A program made the translations under genes and the position numbers. A DNA stretch of 64,000 nt from Sphingobacterium sp. R2 (GTDB lineage Bacteria > Bacteroidota > Bacteroidia > Sphingobacteriales > Sphingobacteriaceae): contig NZ_CP142884.1 in the NCBI RefSeq assembly GCF_040760075.1, positions 1,860,001 to 1,924,000 on the forward strand, read 5' to 3'. Shown in pieces: positions 27,645 to 35,900 of the stretch (the first letter of the stretch is position 1; each line of letters begins with the position of its first letter). Below the pieces are notes generated by a model that saw only the letters and a list, made by a program, of their open reading frames with translations, searched no databases and was not told the DNA's origin.

Positions 27645-28118
27645 CTAGACCAAGCTGATTTGACGTTTTATACTCTCTTCGAGAGAGATAATAGTCTCTG
27701 TACGTTGGATGCCAGGCACAGATTGAATATCTTCATTCAGTACTTTTCTGAGGTGCACTGTATCTCTACAGATTATTTTGGCAAAAATACTGTATTGGCC
27801 AGTACAATAATGTAATTCGACCACTTCTTTGATTTCTTTCAATTTATCTACTGCATCTGCATATTGTGAACCTTTTTCAAGATAGATACCCAAAAAAGCC
27901 GTAATATCAAATCCGACTTTTTGAGGATTGATAATCAGATTTGATCCTCTAATGATACCTAGTTCTTCCATCTTCTTCATTCTAACGTGAATTGTACCAC
28001 CTGATACGATTAGCTTTTTTGCTATTTCGGTATAAGGAATTGAGGCATCGTTCATTAGAATAGACAAGATTTGGATATCCAAATTGTCTAGATCATAGTT
28101 TGCATATTGATTTTCCAT
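27645..28118 (-). CDS. Lrp/AsnC family transcriptional regulator
   Basis: The 157-residue protein has an N-terminal HTH (LDNLDIQILSILMNDASIPYTEIAKKL, in part; GTIHVRMKKMEELGII) and the RAM ligand-binding domain from about residue 70 (ITAFLGIYLEKGSQY). The start is placed at the ATG at 28118 (MENQYANYD); two further codons back to a TTG at 28124 are less likely. It faces the arginine/proline genes tail to tail and could regulate amino-acid metabolism, but no binding site was identified. Its upstream region is a 380-base gap. Confidence 0.92.
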   Translation of the reverse strand: MENQYANYDLDNLDIQILSILMNDASIPYTEIAKKLIVSGGTIHVRMKKMEELGIIRGSNLIINPQKVGFDITAFLGIYLEKGSQYADAVDKLKEIKEVVELHYCTGQYSIFAKIICRDTVHLRKVLNEDIQSVPGIQRTETIISLEESIKRQISLV

Positions 28119-28501
28119 TAACAATGGGTTTTGTGTTCATTAACTGGCCGTTGCATCAGAATCGGACCAATAGCTAAAACAATTAAATTTATTTCAAAAT
28201 TACTAAGAATTTTCGGTTTATAGATGTAAATTTAATAAAAAATACGAATTGATATTGATAATGTTATATGTTTTTGGTCGAAACTGCTTACACTTATTTT
28301 TGCGCGGAATTTGTTGTTAGATAAGTAATTGCGAGCATGGACAATAGCAATATTGGAGTAAATTATTGAAGCATATATTGCGAATAAGTAAAGAATATCG
28401 ATTTACTGTACTAAAAATTTGGTGAATTTGTGATATTGTATGATCAAAAAAAATCGGGGGCCATATCTTGGTACAGTAAATAATATAAATAGGAAAAGGA
28501 G
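28119..28501. other. Intergenic region between lrp-like gene and unknown gene, with a candidate promoter
   Basis: A 383-base AT-rich gap between divergent genes. TTTTTG ending at 28276 and TATTTTTG (28295-28302), spaced 18 bases, form a plausible plus-strand promoter about 200 bases before the next gene, implying a long leader or a small RNA. No RNA family or ORF above 20 codons was recognised. Confidence 0.5.
28274..28302 (+). promoter_or_regulatory. Candidate promoter upstream of unknown gene
   Basis: TTG at 28274-28276 and TATTTTTG at 28295-28302 with an 18-base spacer; close to the Bacteroidota consensus. Confidence 0.5.
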
Positions 28502-29548
28502 ATGGAAGAAGTTCAAGACGTAAAGATTTCGAAGAAGAAACCAATTTTTGAAGTTGGCGAGGGACTTCATAAATATCTTAAGCTATATCAGCGCGATGAG
28601 AAGCTGCCAATAGGATATAAGGATCTTCTGAATTTCACGGAAACAGTACCCGTCATGGATAAATTTGGCAACGACACCTTTTGGGAGACTCCACTATATC
28701 CGCACTACTTTATGGATCAATTGTATGACGGGCTGAAGGTGATCTATGCAAAATTGAAAGCATCGGGTAATACGCGCATCGTTCAACATAAATATATTGA
28801 TCGTGTAGAATATTGCAGCTTTGGTAATACGAAGCCATTTCGTATACGGATCGTAAATCGTTTAAATGATGTTTACGATTATTTTTACATCAAACAGGCG
28901 GACGCGTCGAGAATATATGGATTGGAGCTGGAAGAAATATTGTCTCCTAATCAGGTAAATTACATGGTAGACCATGATACGCTGGTCGAAGAACATATTG
29001 TTGGGATCCCTGGAGATACATTTTCAAAAACACGGATGTTTTCTCCGGACTATAATTTGACTCGAATTTCCAAGGAATTTGTAAAATTCAATGAGCGATG
29101 TATTATTACCTTGTTGGGTGATATGCGGGCCTATAATTTCGTCATGCAGATTACCCCTGATTTTGATGATTTTCAATTTAGGATTAGAGCTATTGATTTC
29201 GACCAGCAGTTTTATGAAGGGAATCCGAAGGTTTATATGCCTCAATTTTTTAAGGAAAACCTTCCTTATGTTAAGCTGGCCATGGAACATTTGAATGAAA
29301 AGACCGTATTACAATATCAACAAGAGGAGCGTTCTTCCATTGTACACAGAGTTCGAAGCGAAAGACACCGAATTGCTGATTTAAGGGATGCTTCGCAGAC
29401 GCAGGTTCTTTCCACTTTAGAAAATATTCGACAGCTACGCGAGGGCTATGCGGAATTCTATCAGAATAATTCCTACCTCAAATGTAAAACGATGACCGAT
29501 ATTGTCGAGCTAAACGTAAAAAATGTGATTCGTCAGGTGCAGATGTAA
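28502..29548 (+). CDS. Conserved-looking protein of unknown function with kinase-fold-like motifs
   Basis: I do not recognise this 348-residue protein as a named family. Several segments in order resemble a protein-kinase-like (aminoglycoside phosphotransferase type) fold. They are FYIKQAD with Lys131 and a following acidic helix, a hinge-like VEEHIVGIPGDTF (162-174), LLGDMRAYNFV (204-214, where Asp207 and Asn212 have the spacing of the catalytic-loop HGDxxxxN), and IRAIDFDQ (228-235) as a possible metal-binding DFG equivalent. The usual catalytic-loop His is Leu here. The C-terminal 75 residues are Arg/Glu-rich and probably coiled. No signal or membrane segment. AGGAAAAGGAG precedes the ATG. 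It ends next to ruvC on the other strand with no gap. The fold call is inference. Confidence 0.7.
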   Translation: MEEVQDVKISKKKPIFEVGEGLHKYLKLYQRDEKLPIGYKDLLNFTETVPVMDKFGNDTFWETPLYPHYFMDQLYDGLKVIYAKLKASGNTRIVQHKYIDRVEYCSFGNTKPFRIRIVNRLNDVYDYFYIKQADASRIYGLELEEILSPNQVNYMVDHDTLVEEHIVGIPGDTFSKTRMFSPDYNLTRISKEFVKFNERCIITLLGDMRAYNFVMQITPDFDDFQFRIRAIDFDQQFYEGNPKVYMPQFFKENLPYVKLAMEHLNEKTVLQYQQEERSSIVHRVRSERHRIADLRDASQTQVLSTLENIRQLREGYAEFYQNNSYLKCKTMTDIVELNVKNVIRQVQM

Positions 29549-30115
29549 TTACTTGACTCGATCCTTATTGTCTTTGATAAAGGATGACCATCCTGAGTAA
29601 GATTTACTGCTGCCAGATACAGCATTCTTCTGAAAAGAATGGCATACAGCAATTGCCAAGCCGTCGGTAGCATCCAGAAACTGAGGTGTTTCTTCAAATT
29701 TCAATAGATTCTTTAGCATCGCAGAAACCTGCTCTTTCGTGGCATTTCCATTCCCTGTAACAGATTGTTTAATCTTTCTTGGGGAATATTCAAAAATCGG
29801 AATATCTTGGGCAAGCGCTGCCGCCATGGCGACACCCTGTGCTCGTCCTAACTTAAGCATTACCTGTATGTTTTTGCCATAAAACGGTGACTCAAGTGCT
29901 ACACAGTCGGGATTATATTCTTGCATCAAAGCAGAGGTTTTTTTGAAAATACGTTGTAGTTTTAGTGCCTGGTCATCCAAATGTCCCATTTTAATCACAC
30001 CCATGGAGATCAGGGATATATTATTGCCCACTTCTTTGATGATACCATACCCGAGGACGACTGTTCCGGGGTCGATTCCTAAAATTATTCTTTCTTTCGC
30101 CTTTTCCTTCTGCAT
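29549..30115 (-). CDS. ruvC: Holliday junction resolvase RuvC
   Basis: RuvC cuts Holliday junctions in the RuvABC complex. With the ATG at 30115 (MQKEKAKERIILGIDPG) the protein has 188 residues; two further codons back to a TTG are unlikely. The acidic catalytic residues are Asp15, Glu75 (CVALESPFYGKN), Asp148 and Asp151 (FLDATDGLAIAVCH). The stop abuts the stop of the unknown gene on the opposite strand. ruvA and ruvB are not nearby. Confidence 0.96.
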   Translation of the reverse strand: MQKEKAKERIILGIDPGTVVLGYGIIKEVGNNISLISMGVIKMGHLDDQALKLQRIFKKTSALMQEYNPDCVALESPFYGKNIQVMLKLGRAQGVAMAAALAQDIPIFEYSPRKIKQSVTGNGNATKEQVSAMLKNLLKFEETPQFLDATDGLAIAVCHSFQKNAVSGSSKSYSGWSSFIKDNKDRVK

Positions 30116-30194
30116 ATACAATAATACAAATTTTGCGTTTTATTCGTGGATTGCCTTCGACAAAACTTAATCATTTGGCTAAAATTTAGTAACA

Positions 30195-31190
30195 TTGCTC
30201 TCTAATTATCAAAAGTTGACTGGAATACAAAAAAAATACGTCAGTCTTTTATTGAAGATATTGGTGTTCGCCTTAGCGACCTGGTATATCGTCGTGAAAG
30301 TATCTGATAAAAGCAATATTGAGAAGTTTAAGACACTAATTGCCGGATTGGAACAGCATTCTGTTGCATGGACGCTTGTCCTGATCGTAGTATTAATGCT
30401 CGTCAATTGGTTGCTTGAGGTAGTAAAATGGCGATACCTCGCATCTAAATTGGAAAATATTTCTTTTTGGAGGGCCTTTCAATCTGTTTTTTGCGGACTC
30501 TCATGGGCCATTTTCACACCTAATAGGATTGGAGAGTACGGCGGGAGGGTACTTTTTTTACAACCTCAGCATAGGGCTAAGGGCGCTGTGGCGATGGGAG
30601 TAGGATTATTTGCGCAATTGGTTTTGACAAGCGTTGCAGGCGCGTTGAGTATTGCTTGGTTTGTCTGTAAATTTCTTTTGCCCCCTCTATCGGTGCAATT
30701 TGGCGTATGGCTGCTCGCTATTATCTATGCTGCTGGATTTGTCATATTATATTTCAACGTAAAATGGATTGACTTGTTGGTCGGTAAAATAAAGTTTTTG
30801 ACCCGGATTAAACCCTTTTTTGAAGTATTGGAGCATTATTCAATGTCTGAACTCAGTATTGTTCTTTTAAATTCCTTAGCACGATTTATCATTTTTACCT
30901 CTCAGTATATCATCTTAATGAAGCTTACATTGCCTGAACTGCCGCTATTATCGATGATTCTGATGATTTTTATCCTGTTTTTTGTCCAGGCCGCCTTACC
31001 AACATTGGATATTTTTGATTTCAGTGTAAGAAGTTTTGTGGCAAGTAATCTTTATAGTTATATCACGACACAGGAAATAGCTGTTATGGCTATTGTTTCC
31101 TGTATTTGGTTTGTGAATTTGATTCTTCCGGCAGTATTTGGTTCTATTTTTGTTTTTAAGATTAATTTTTTCGGTGATACAAATACTTAA
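30195..31190 (+). CDS. Lysylphosphatidylglycerol synthase TM-region / flippase-like (UPF0104) membrane protein
   Basis: The 331-residue protein has about eight hydrophobic helices and the family marks FCGLSWAIFTPNRIGEYGGR (about 94-113) with a conserved Gly/Arg motif. Such proteins are predicted lipid or lipid-linked-sugar flippases. No ATG is available: the frame is closed by a stop at 30180 and the only sensible start is the TTG at 30195. The next gene, a membrane GT2, overlaps its end by 17 bases, so the two probably form a pair that makes and moves a glycolipid. Substrate unknown. Confidence 0.85.
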   Translation: MLSNYQKLTGIQKKYVSLLLKILVFALATWYIVVKVSDKSNIEKFKTLIAGLEQHSVAWTLVLIVVLMLVNWLLEVVKWRYLASKLENISFWRAFQSVFCGLSWAIFTPNRIGEYGGRVLFLQPQHRAKGAVAMGVGLFAQLVLTSVAGALSIAWFVCKFLLPPLSVQFGVWLLAIIYAAGFVILYFNVKWIDLLVGKIKFLTRIKPFFEVLEHYSMSELSIVLLNSLARFIIFTSQYIILMKLTLPELPLLSMILMIFILFFVQAALPTLDIFDFSVRSFVASNLYSYITTQEIAVMAIVSCIWFVNLILPAVFGSIFVFKINFFGDTNT

Positions 31191-32304
31191 CTATTTATTG
31201 ATCAGTTTTGCCTGCATTTACGCAATTCTGGTTTTATGGATGCGTAGAGGCTGGACTTTAATCCCAGTACCCAGCAATCTTAATCAGCCAACAAAAGCGA
31301 TTTCTGTGATCATTGCTGCACGGAATGAGGAGCTCAACATAGCCCGTACCATCGACTGCATTTTGGCCCAGAATTATCCGGCAGCACTCTTGGAACTTAT
31401 TATTATTGACGACCATTCAGACGACAATACATCGTTGATTGTGAAGAAATATGCTGGAAAAGGGGTTAGGCTAATTCAATTGAATGAAAATGGACGTTTA
31501 AATTCATACAAAAAACTGGCAATCTCAAGGGCTATAGCATGCTGTAAGGGCGAGATTATTATAACCACTGACGCAGACTGCCGTATGGGACCAAATTGGT
31601 TAGCGACGGTGGTAGGTTCATTCGAAAAAGAAAAGGCCTATTTACAATCTTCTCCAGTGGTATACTCAGAAGAAAAGGTTTTTTTTGAACGACTCCAAAC
31701 CTTGGAATTCCTTTACTTGATAGGCCTTGGCGCTGCGGGTATTGGAAATAAGAAACCAACAACTTGTAATGGGGCAAATCTGGCGTATCGGAAAGATATT
31801 TTTGAACAGATGGGCGGATTTAAAGGAATCGACGAGCTTGCCTCGGGAGATGATGAACTTTTTTTACATAAAGTCGCAGAACAGTATCCCGATAAAATAA
31901 CGTTTTGCAAATCAAAAGATGCTATTGTTTATACAGATGCCAAACCAGATTTAAAGTCATTTATCAGTCAGCGCCGACGCTGGGCTTCAAAAAGTACCAA
32001 ATATAAAAATAAAGGTGTGATTGCCCTGGGTATTTCCATTTGGTTTTTTAATTTATTGATCTTAGTTGCTTTGGTTCTCGCTTTTTTTTGCGTAAATTTC
32101 GTTGCCTGGGTCGTACTTTTTGCATTGCTATTAAAGATGATCGTCGAATGGCTTTTTATTCGGCCTTTAACTGTATTCGCCAGCAGAAAAGAACTTTTAT
32201 GGTATCTTCCTTTACTGAGCTTAGCGCACATCTTTTACCTAACTTATATCGGAATATTAGGGAATGTTGGGAAGTATGACTGGAAAGGTCGACAGGTCAA
32301 ATAA
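31174..32304 (+). CDS. Membrane glycosyltransferase family 2
   Basis: GT2 enzyme with an N-terminal transmembrane helix, catalytic domain in the cytoplasm and about three C-terminal helices. Motifs in order are VIIAARNEELNI, IIIDDHSDDNT, TTDADCRMG (DxD-like metal site), ELASGDDELFL and the acceptor-site QRRRWASK, the pattern of processive or lipid-anchored inverting GT2s. The GTG at 31174 is chosen as start because it leaves only a 17-base overlap with the flippase-like gene; a TTG at 31138 would add 12 residues. The pair suggests synthesis of a membrane glycolipid or envelope glycan. Donor sugar unknown. Confidence 0.88.
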   Translation: MIQILNYLLISFACIYAILVLWMRRGWTLIPVPSNLNQPTKAISVIIAARNEELNIARTIDCILAQNYPAALLELIIIDDHSDDNTSLIVKKYAGKGVRLIQLNENGRLNSYKKLAISRAIACCKGEIIITTDADCRMGPNWLATVVGSFEKEKAYLQSSPVVYSEEKVFFERLQTLEFLYLIGLGAAGIGNKKPTTCNGANLAYRKDIFEQMGGFKGIDELASGDDELFLHKVAEQYPDKITFCKSKDAIVYTDAKPDLKSFISQRRRWASKSTKYKNKGVIALGISIWFFNLLILVALVLAFFCVNFVAWVVLFALLLKMIVEWLFIRPLTVFASRKELLWYLPLLSLAHIFYLTYIGILGNVGKYDWKGRQVK

Positions 32305-32311
32305 TTTTTTC

Positions 32312-33046
32312 CTATTTTTCGACCTTCAATCTTATGGCTTCTTCAGCTGATTTTACGATTTCCTCAATTGTCTTACCTTCTGTATCTAAGGGATTAAGTA
32401 CCTCCCAAGTCATATGTAGAAACGGTGTCAGGGGGTACATTCCATACTGTACCATTTCGTAGGACCCGGTGATGGCAACCGGAACAACGAGTGCCTTTGG
32501 ATTTTTCTTTAATAATGTAGCAATTCCACCCACATGGAACGCCTTCATTTTACCAGTTTTCGATCTTGTTCCTTCTGGAAAAATAAATGCAGACCAATTT
32601 TTTGTTTTCATGTTGTTGGCGAGTTTCAGTATCTCGGCAATAGATTGTTTGGGATCGTTGCGATCGATATTTGCGGCGCCGCCATGTTTTAAGTTAAAAG
32701 ATATACTCGGTATACCACTAGCAAGTTCTATTTTGGAAATAAACTTCCCATGAAATCTGCGTAAGAAATAGATCATTGGGGGGATATCAAACGTACTCTG
32801 GTGGTTTGCTACAAACACAACGGGCTGTCCAGTTGGAATATTTTCATTGTCAATAAATGTCACGCGATTAAATAGTGTGTAATAGGACGCGACAAGACAG
32901 GCATTTAATAGATCTACACTCTTTTTGTGGGCATTGTATCCTCCAAGCTTCAAACATAGCCACTGTATGGGGTGGAAGATAATCAAGGATAAACCAAAAC
33001 AGAACCAAAATATTATAGATAGGAAATAGCCTAAAAACTTCTTCAT
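32312..33046 (-). CDS. plsC: Lysophospholipid acyltransferase (PlsC-like)
   Basis: The 244-residue membrane-associated protein has an N-terminal hydrophobic helix (about 5-28), the acyltransferase motif NHQSTFD with His82 and Asp87, and FPEGTRS (156-162) for glycerol-phosphate binding. It acylates 1-acyl-glycerol-3-phosphate to phosphatidic acid, or a related lysolipid. It is convergent with the GT2 gene, with only seven bases between stops. The start ATG at 33046 is clear. The exact acceptor is uncertain because paralogs exist. Confidence 0.9.
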   Translation of the reverse strand: MKKFLGYFLSIIFWFCFGLSLIIFHPIQWLCLKLGGYNAHKKSVDLLNACLVASYYTLFNRVTFIDNENIPTGQPVVFVANHQSTFDIPPMIYFLRRFHGKFISKIELASGIPSISFNLKHGGAANIDRNDPKQSIAEILKLANNMKTKNWSAFIFPEGTRSKTGKMKAFHVGGIATLLKKNPKALVVPVAITGSYEMVQYGMYPLTPFLHMTWEVLNPLDTEGKTIEEIVKSAEEAIRLKVEK

Positions 33047-33120
33047 AAACGTTATTTAATGATACAAATATATCATTAAGCAATGGTTTTTGAAAGATAT
33101 TGATTTTATAGTGTTTTATT

Positions 33121-33154
33121 TTAACATTATTAATGTTATATTTAATAATGTTAA
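33121..33154. promoter_or_regulatory. Palindromic operator candidate before the DUF2089 gene
   Basis: TTAACATTATTAA (33121-33133) and its exact reverse complement (33142-33154) are separated by 8 bases. A second, nested palindrome TAACATTA-T-TAATGTTA occupies 33122-33138. So three half-sites of the TAACATTA type are packed in 34 bases, 15 bases before the ATG of a small HTH protein, as expected for autoregulation. Confidence 0.7.
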
Positions 33155-33169
33155 CGTAAATATTGATTA

Positions 33170-33448
33170 ATGAAAAAGATACCCAGTGATTGTCCCTGTT
33201 GTGAAGCGAAGTTAAAGGTTTCTAAATTGGTTTGTGACGCCTGTGAGACTGAAGTAGTTGGTAAATTTTCGTTACCCTTACTCATGCAGCTCACTGTCGA
33301 AGAACAGGAATTTGTCATGAACTTTTTGAAGCATTCGGGAAGTTTAAAGGAAATGGCCAATCAGATGGGAAAATCCTATCCGACAGTGCGTAATATTCTC
33401 GATGATCTGATCTATAAATTGAAATCTCTTACAAGTACAATGGCCTAG
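33170..33448 (+). CDS. DUF2089-type small zinc-ribbon and HTH protein
   Basis: The 92-residue protein starts with a two-Cys-pair ribbon (CPCC at 8-11 and CDAC at 22-25) followed by a helical HTH-like part (LTVEEQEFVMNFLKHSGSLKEM, then SYPTVRNILDDLI), which is the DUF2089 pattern. These proteins are presumed DNA-binding regulators that sit with small membrane proteins. The upstream palindrome array suggests it represses its own promoter. A 58-residue membrane protein follows after 69 bases. Family assignment is by recognition; DNA binding is inferred. Confidence 0.8.
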   Translation: MKKIPSDCPCCEAKLKVSKLVCDACETEVVGKFSLPLLMQLTVEEQEFVMNFLKHSGSLKEMANQMGKSYPTVRNILDDLIYKLKSLTSTMA

Positions 33449-33517
33449 AAAAATTCACCGATTAACTGTTGAAAGTGGTGCAAAAGGGCGATAATGTAGT
33501 GAAAGGAGCTGGTAAAA

Positions 33518-33694
33518 ATGGAGCTACTCTTGTTCGGTATGTTTGGAATCATCAGTTTAGTATTGCTGTATTATCAATTCTATTTGTTGATTAAGGGTAT
33601 GAATGTTGCAGTTAACAATAAGAAAATGGAGATCAGTATACTATTTGTGGCATTATATTTTATATTGGATCTATGTATACAGTTTAATTTCTAG
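33518..33694 (+). CDS. Small two-helix membrane protein (58 residues)
   Basis: A frame below usual size limits: ATG at 33518, stop at 33692-33694. It has a good ribosome binding site (AAAGGAG, 33502-33508) 9 bases before the ATG. The product has a first hydrophobic helix (about residues 3-24), a short charged loop with NNKKME, and a second helix (about 39-55). It lies between the DUF2089 regulator and the alpha/beta hydrolase, spaced like an operon member. Function unknown; it may be the membrane partner controlled by the DUF2089 protein. Confidence 0.7.
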   Translation: MELLLFGMFGIISLVLLYYQFYLLIKGMNVAVNNKKMEISILFVALYFILDLCIQFNF

Positions 33695-33705
33695 TAAAGA
33701 AGACA

Positions 33706-35079
33706 ATGAGAAAAATTTTATACTTATTTATCATTTTTTTCCACTTTTCATGTTCTCATGCGCAGACATTTGATGGATCCTGGAAGGGTGAGGTTGAGGT
33801 GTCAGGTCAGAAGTTGCTACTGGTATTCAATCTACAGCAAGATAGCACAGGGAAATGGAATGGAACCTTTGAAAGTCCAATGCAAACTTCACAAAAATTT
33901 GCAATAAGCGAAATACGGATCCAACATGATTCTATTTGGATGGATGTGAAAAATATCGGTTTAGCTTATGCAGGTTTTTTGGATCGGGACAAAGATGTGA
34001 TGAAAGGCGGCATGAAGCAGGGAACTTTTAAATCTGCGATGATTCTGGTTAGGAGCGAAAATGAACAAAGTGGACTGTCTCGTAAGCAGGATGTTTTTCC
34101 TCCTTATAACTATATGGAAGAGGAAGTATCATTTAAAAATAACAAAGGTAATTCCTTTTTAACTGGATCCTTAACCTATCCAAAGGGTAAGGGGCCATTT
34201 CCTGCAGTAGTATTGGTCAATGGTAGTGGACAACAGAATAGAGATTCTGAAATGTTTGGCCACCGACCATTTAAGGTTCTCGCTGACCATCTTACTAAAA
34301 ATGGTTTTGCGGTATTGCGTTATGATGACCGTGAAATCGGAGGATCGAAAGGAGAAGTGAATTTAGCGACAACGATCGATTTTGCTTCTGATGCAAATGC
34401 TGCAGTTGATTTTTTGAGCAAAAAGAACATCGTTGACGTTGATAAAATCGGGATGATTGGCCATAGCGAGGGTGCTTTAATTGCCGAAATAGTCGCATCC
34501 GAGAATGATAATGTAAAGTATATTGCACTTCTATCTGGACCGGTATTAAAAGGAGACTCATTATTAATCTTACAGAGTTATGCTTTAGGGAAGGCGGGTG
34601 GCTTGTCAGAAGCTGCATTAACGATTAATAAAGCAAACAACAGAAAATTATATACTATTTTAATGAGGGATGAACCACCAAAGGTTTTGGCTGAAATTTT
34701 GGAAAAGGAACTTGTTCGTCAAAATAACAACAATCCACTGACTCCCGATATGAGAATTAAGCTCAGTCCGATGATGAGTCCTTGGTTTAGGACTTTTCTC
34801 AGCATTGATCCGGCTTATTATCTGAAGCAGCTGAAAGTACCTATTTTTGCTTCTTTTGGCGGGAAAGATGTTCAGGTACCTGCAAATGAAAATATTTATA
34901 GCCTTCAGCGTCTTCGCCTAAATACAACAGATGTGACAATTAAAGATTATCCAAACTTAAACCACCTTTTTCAAAGTACTCAAACAGGTAAAATCGAAGA
35001 ATACTTTGAGAATTCAGAAAGTTTTAATGAGCAACTGATGGATGATTTAACGAAGTGGCTTCAGATGAAGACCAAGTAG
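33706..35079 (+). CDS. Secreted alpha/beta hydrolase (serine esterase or peptidase-like)
   Basis: The 457-residue protein has a signal peptide (hydrophobic 4-14, FSCSHAQ; Cys16 could be lipidated or the cut could fall after AQ), an N-terminal beta-rich domain (about 21-120) and an alpha/beta hydrolase fold. The catalytic triad looks like Ser254 (GHSEGA), Asp388 (FGGKDVQVP) and His420 (YPNLNHLF). The oxyanion region is VNGSGQQNRD. Such proteins are annotated as S9-related hydrolases or esterases; the natural substrate is unknown. It starts 11 bases after the small membrane gene and may be co-transcribed with it. A strong terminator follows. Confidence 0.88.
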   Translation: MRKILYLFIIFFHFSCSHAQTFDGSWKGEVEVSGQKLLLVFNLQQDSTGKWNGTFESPMQTSQKFAISEIRIQHDSIWMDVKNIGLAYAGFLDRDKDVMKGGMKQGTFKSAMILVRSENEQSGLSRKQDVFPPYNYMEEEVSFKNNKGNSFLTGSLTYPKGKGPFPAVVLVNGSGQQNRDSEMFGHRPFKVLADHLTKNGFAVLRYDDREIGGSKGEVNLATTIDFASDANAAVDFLSKKNIVDVDKIGMIGHSEGALIAEIVASENDNVKYIALLSGPVLKGDSLLILQSYALGKAGGLSEAALTINKANNRKLYTILMRDEPPKVLAEILEKELVRQNNNNPLTPDMRIKLSPMMSPWFRTFLSIDPAYYLKQLKVPIFASFGGKDVQVPANENIYSLQRLRLNTTDVTIKDYPNLNHLFQSTQTGKIEEYFENSESFNEQLMDDLTKWLQMKTK

Positions 35080-35109
35080 TTAAGTGTATATCCTTTTCGT
35101 TTTTACTAC

Positions 35110-35151
35110 AAAAAAAGGTAATTTAATAGCTTATTAAATTACCTTTTTTTT
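35110..35151. terminator. Terminator after the alpha/beta hydrolase gene
   Basis: A perfect 19-bp stem beginning AAAAAAAGGTAATTTAATA with a 3-base loop, then T-run; A/T-runs on both sides allow bidirectional action with the convergent SDR gene. Confidence 0.9.
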
Positions 35152-35191
35152 GTTTTTTATACGGATTTAAATTCTTCCAGATCTATTCGCC

Positions 35192-35899
35192 TTAAGGTGT
35201 TGTATTTGCTACAGGAAGTATTTTTCCATTAAAATAGCGGTGTCCATTTTGAGCGAAATCCGCTATATAGCGTCCCATTTCGAAGGCCAATGTACCGGCT
35301 TCAACACCAGGAAAAGCGGCTTCAAACATTTCAGTCTGTGAAGATCCCAACGCTAAACAGTTCACCTTAATTCCCTTTTCCTTAAATTCTTCAGCCAAAC
35401 ACTCTGTAAGTACCGATAAGGCTCCTTTACTGGCTGAATATGCTGAAAGGCCAGAAAACTTCATTGATCCTTGAAAACCGCCCATGCTGCTGATATTTAC
35501 AATATGTGATCCTGCGTGCATCATGGGAACAACATGCTGTATCATATTAACGTGCCCCATTACATTGGTCTGTAACATTTCAGCAAAATCTTGTCCATCA
35601 GTTTCCATAAATGGCTTATAGATAAGTGCACCCGCATTGTTGATCAAAATATCAACCTTATCAAATTTTGACTGAATGAAGGGCACTAACGTAGCATAGT
35701 CGTCGTAGACAATATCAAATTGGGCGGGATACAACGCTCCGCCGTCAAAATTGAGTTGGCCTGCAATTTCGTGAAGCTTTCTTAGTTTGTCCGCTGATCT
35801 GGCCAATGCAATTACGTTGTTGTCCTTTTTAGAGGTCAAATCCAATACCGCTTCAAATCCAACACCACTGCTGGCTCCTGTAATAATAATATTTGCCAT
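35192..35899 (-). CDS. Short-chain dehydrogenase/reductase
   Basis: The 235-residue protein has the SDR cofactor motif TGASSGVG (7-14), NNAG (87-90), catalytic Ser138 and Tyr154-x3-Lys158 (YSASK). It oxidises or reduces an unknown alcohol/ketone with NAD(P)(H). One base separates it from the flippase-like gene upstream, so the two share an operon; a lipid or polyprenyl-linked substrate is conceivable but not shown. Confidence 0.92.
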   Translation of the reverse strand: MANIIITGASSGVGFEAVLDLTSKKDNNVIALARSADKLRKLHEIAGQLNFDGGALYPAQFDIVYDDYATLVPFIQSKFDKVDILINNAGALIYKPFMETDGQDFAEMLQTNVMGHVNMIQHVVPMMHAGSHIVNISSMGGFQGSMKFSGLSAYSASKGALSVLTECLAEEFKEKGIKVNCLALGSSQTEMFEAAFPGVEAGTLAFEMGRYIADFAQNGHRYFNGKILPVANTTP

Positions 35900-35900
35900 G

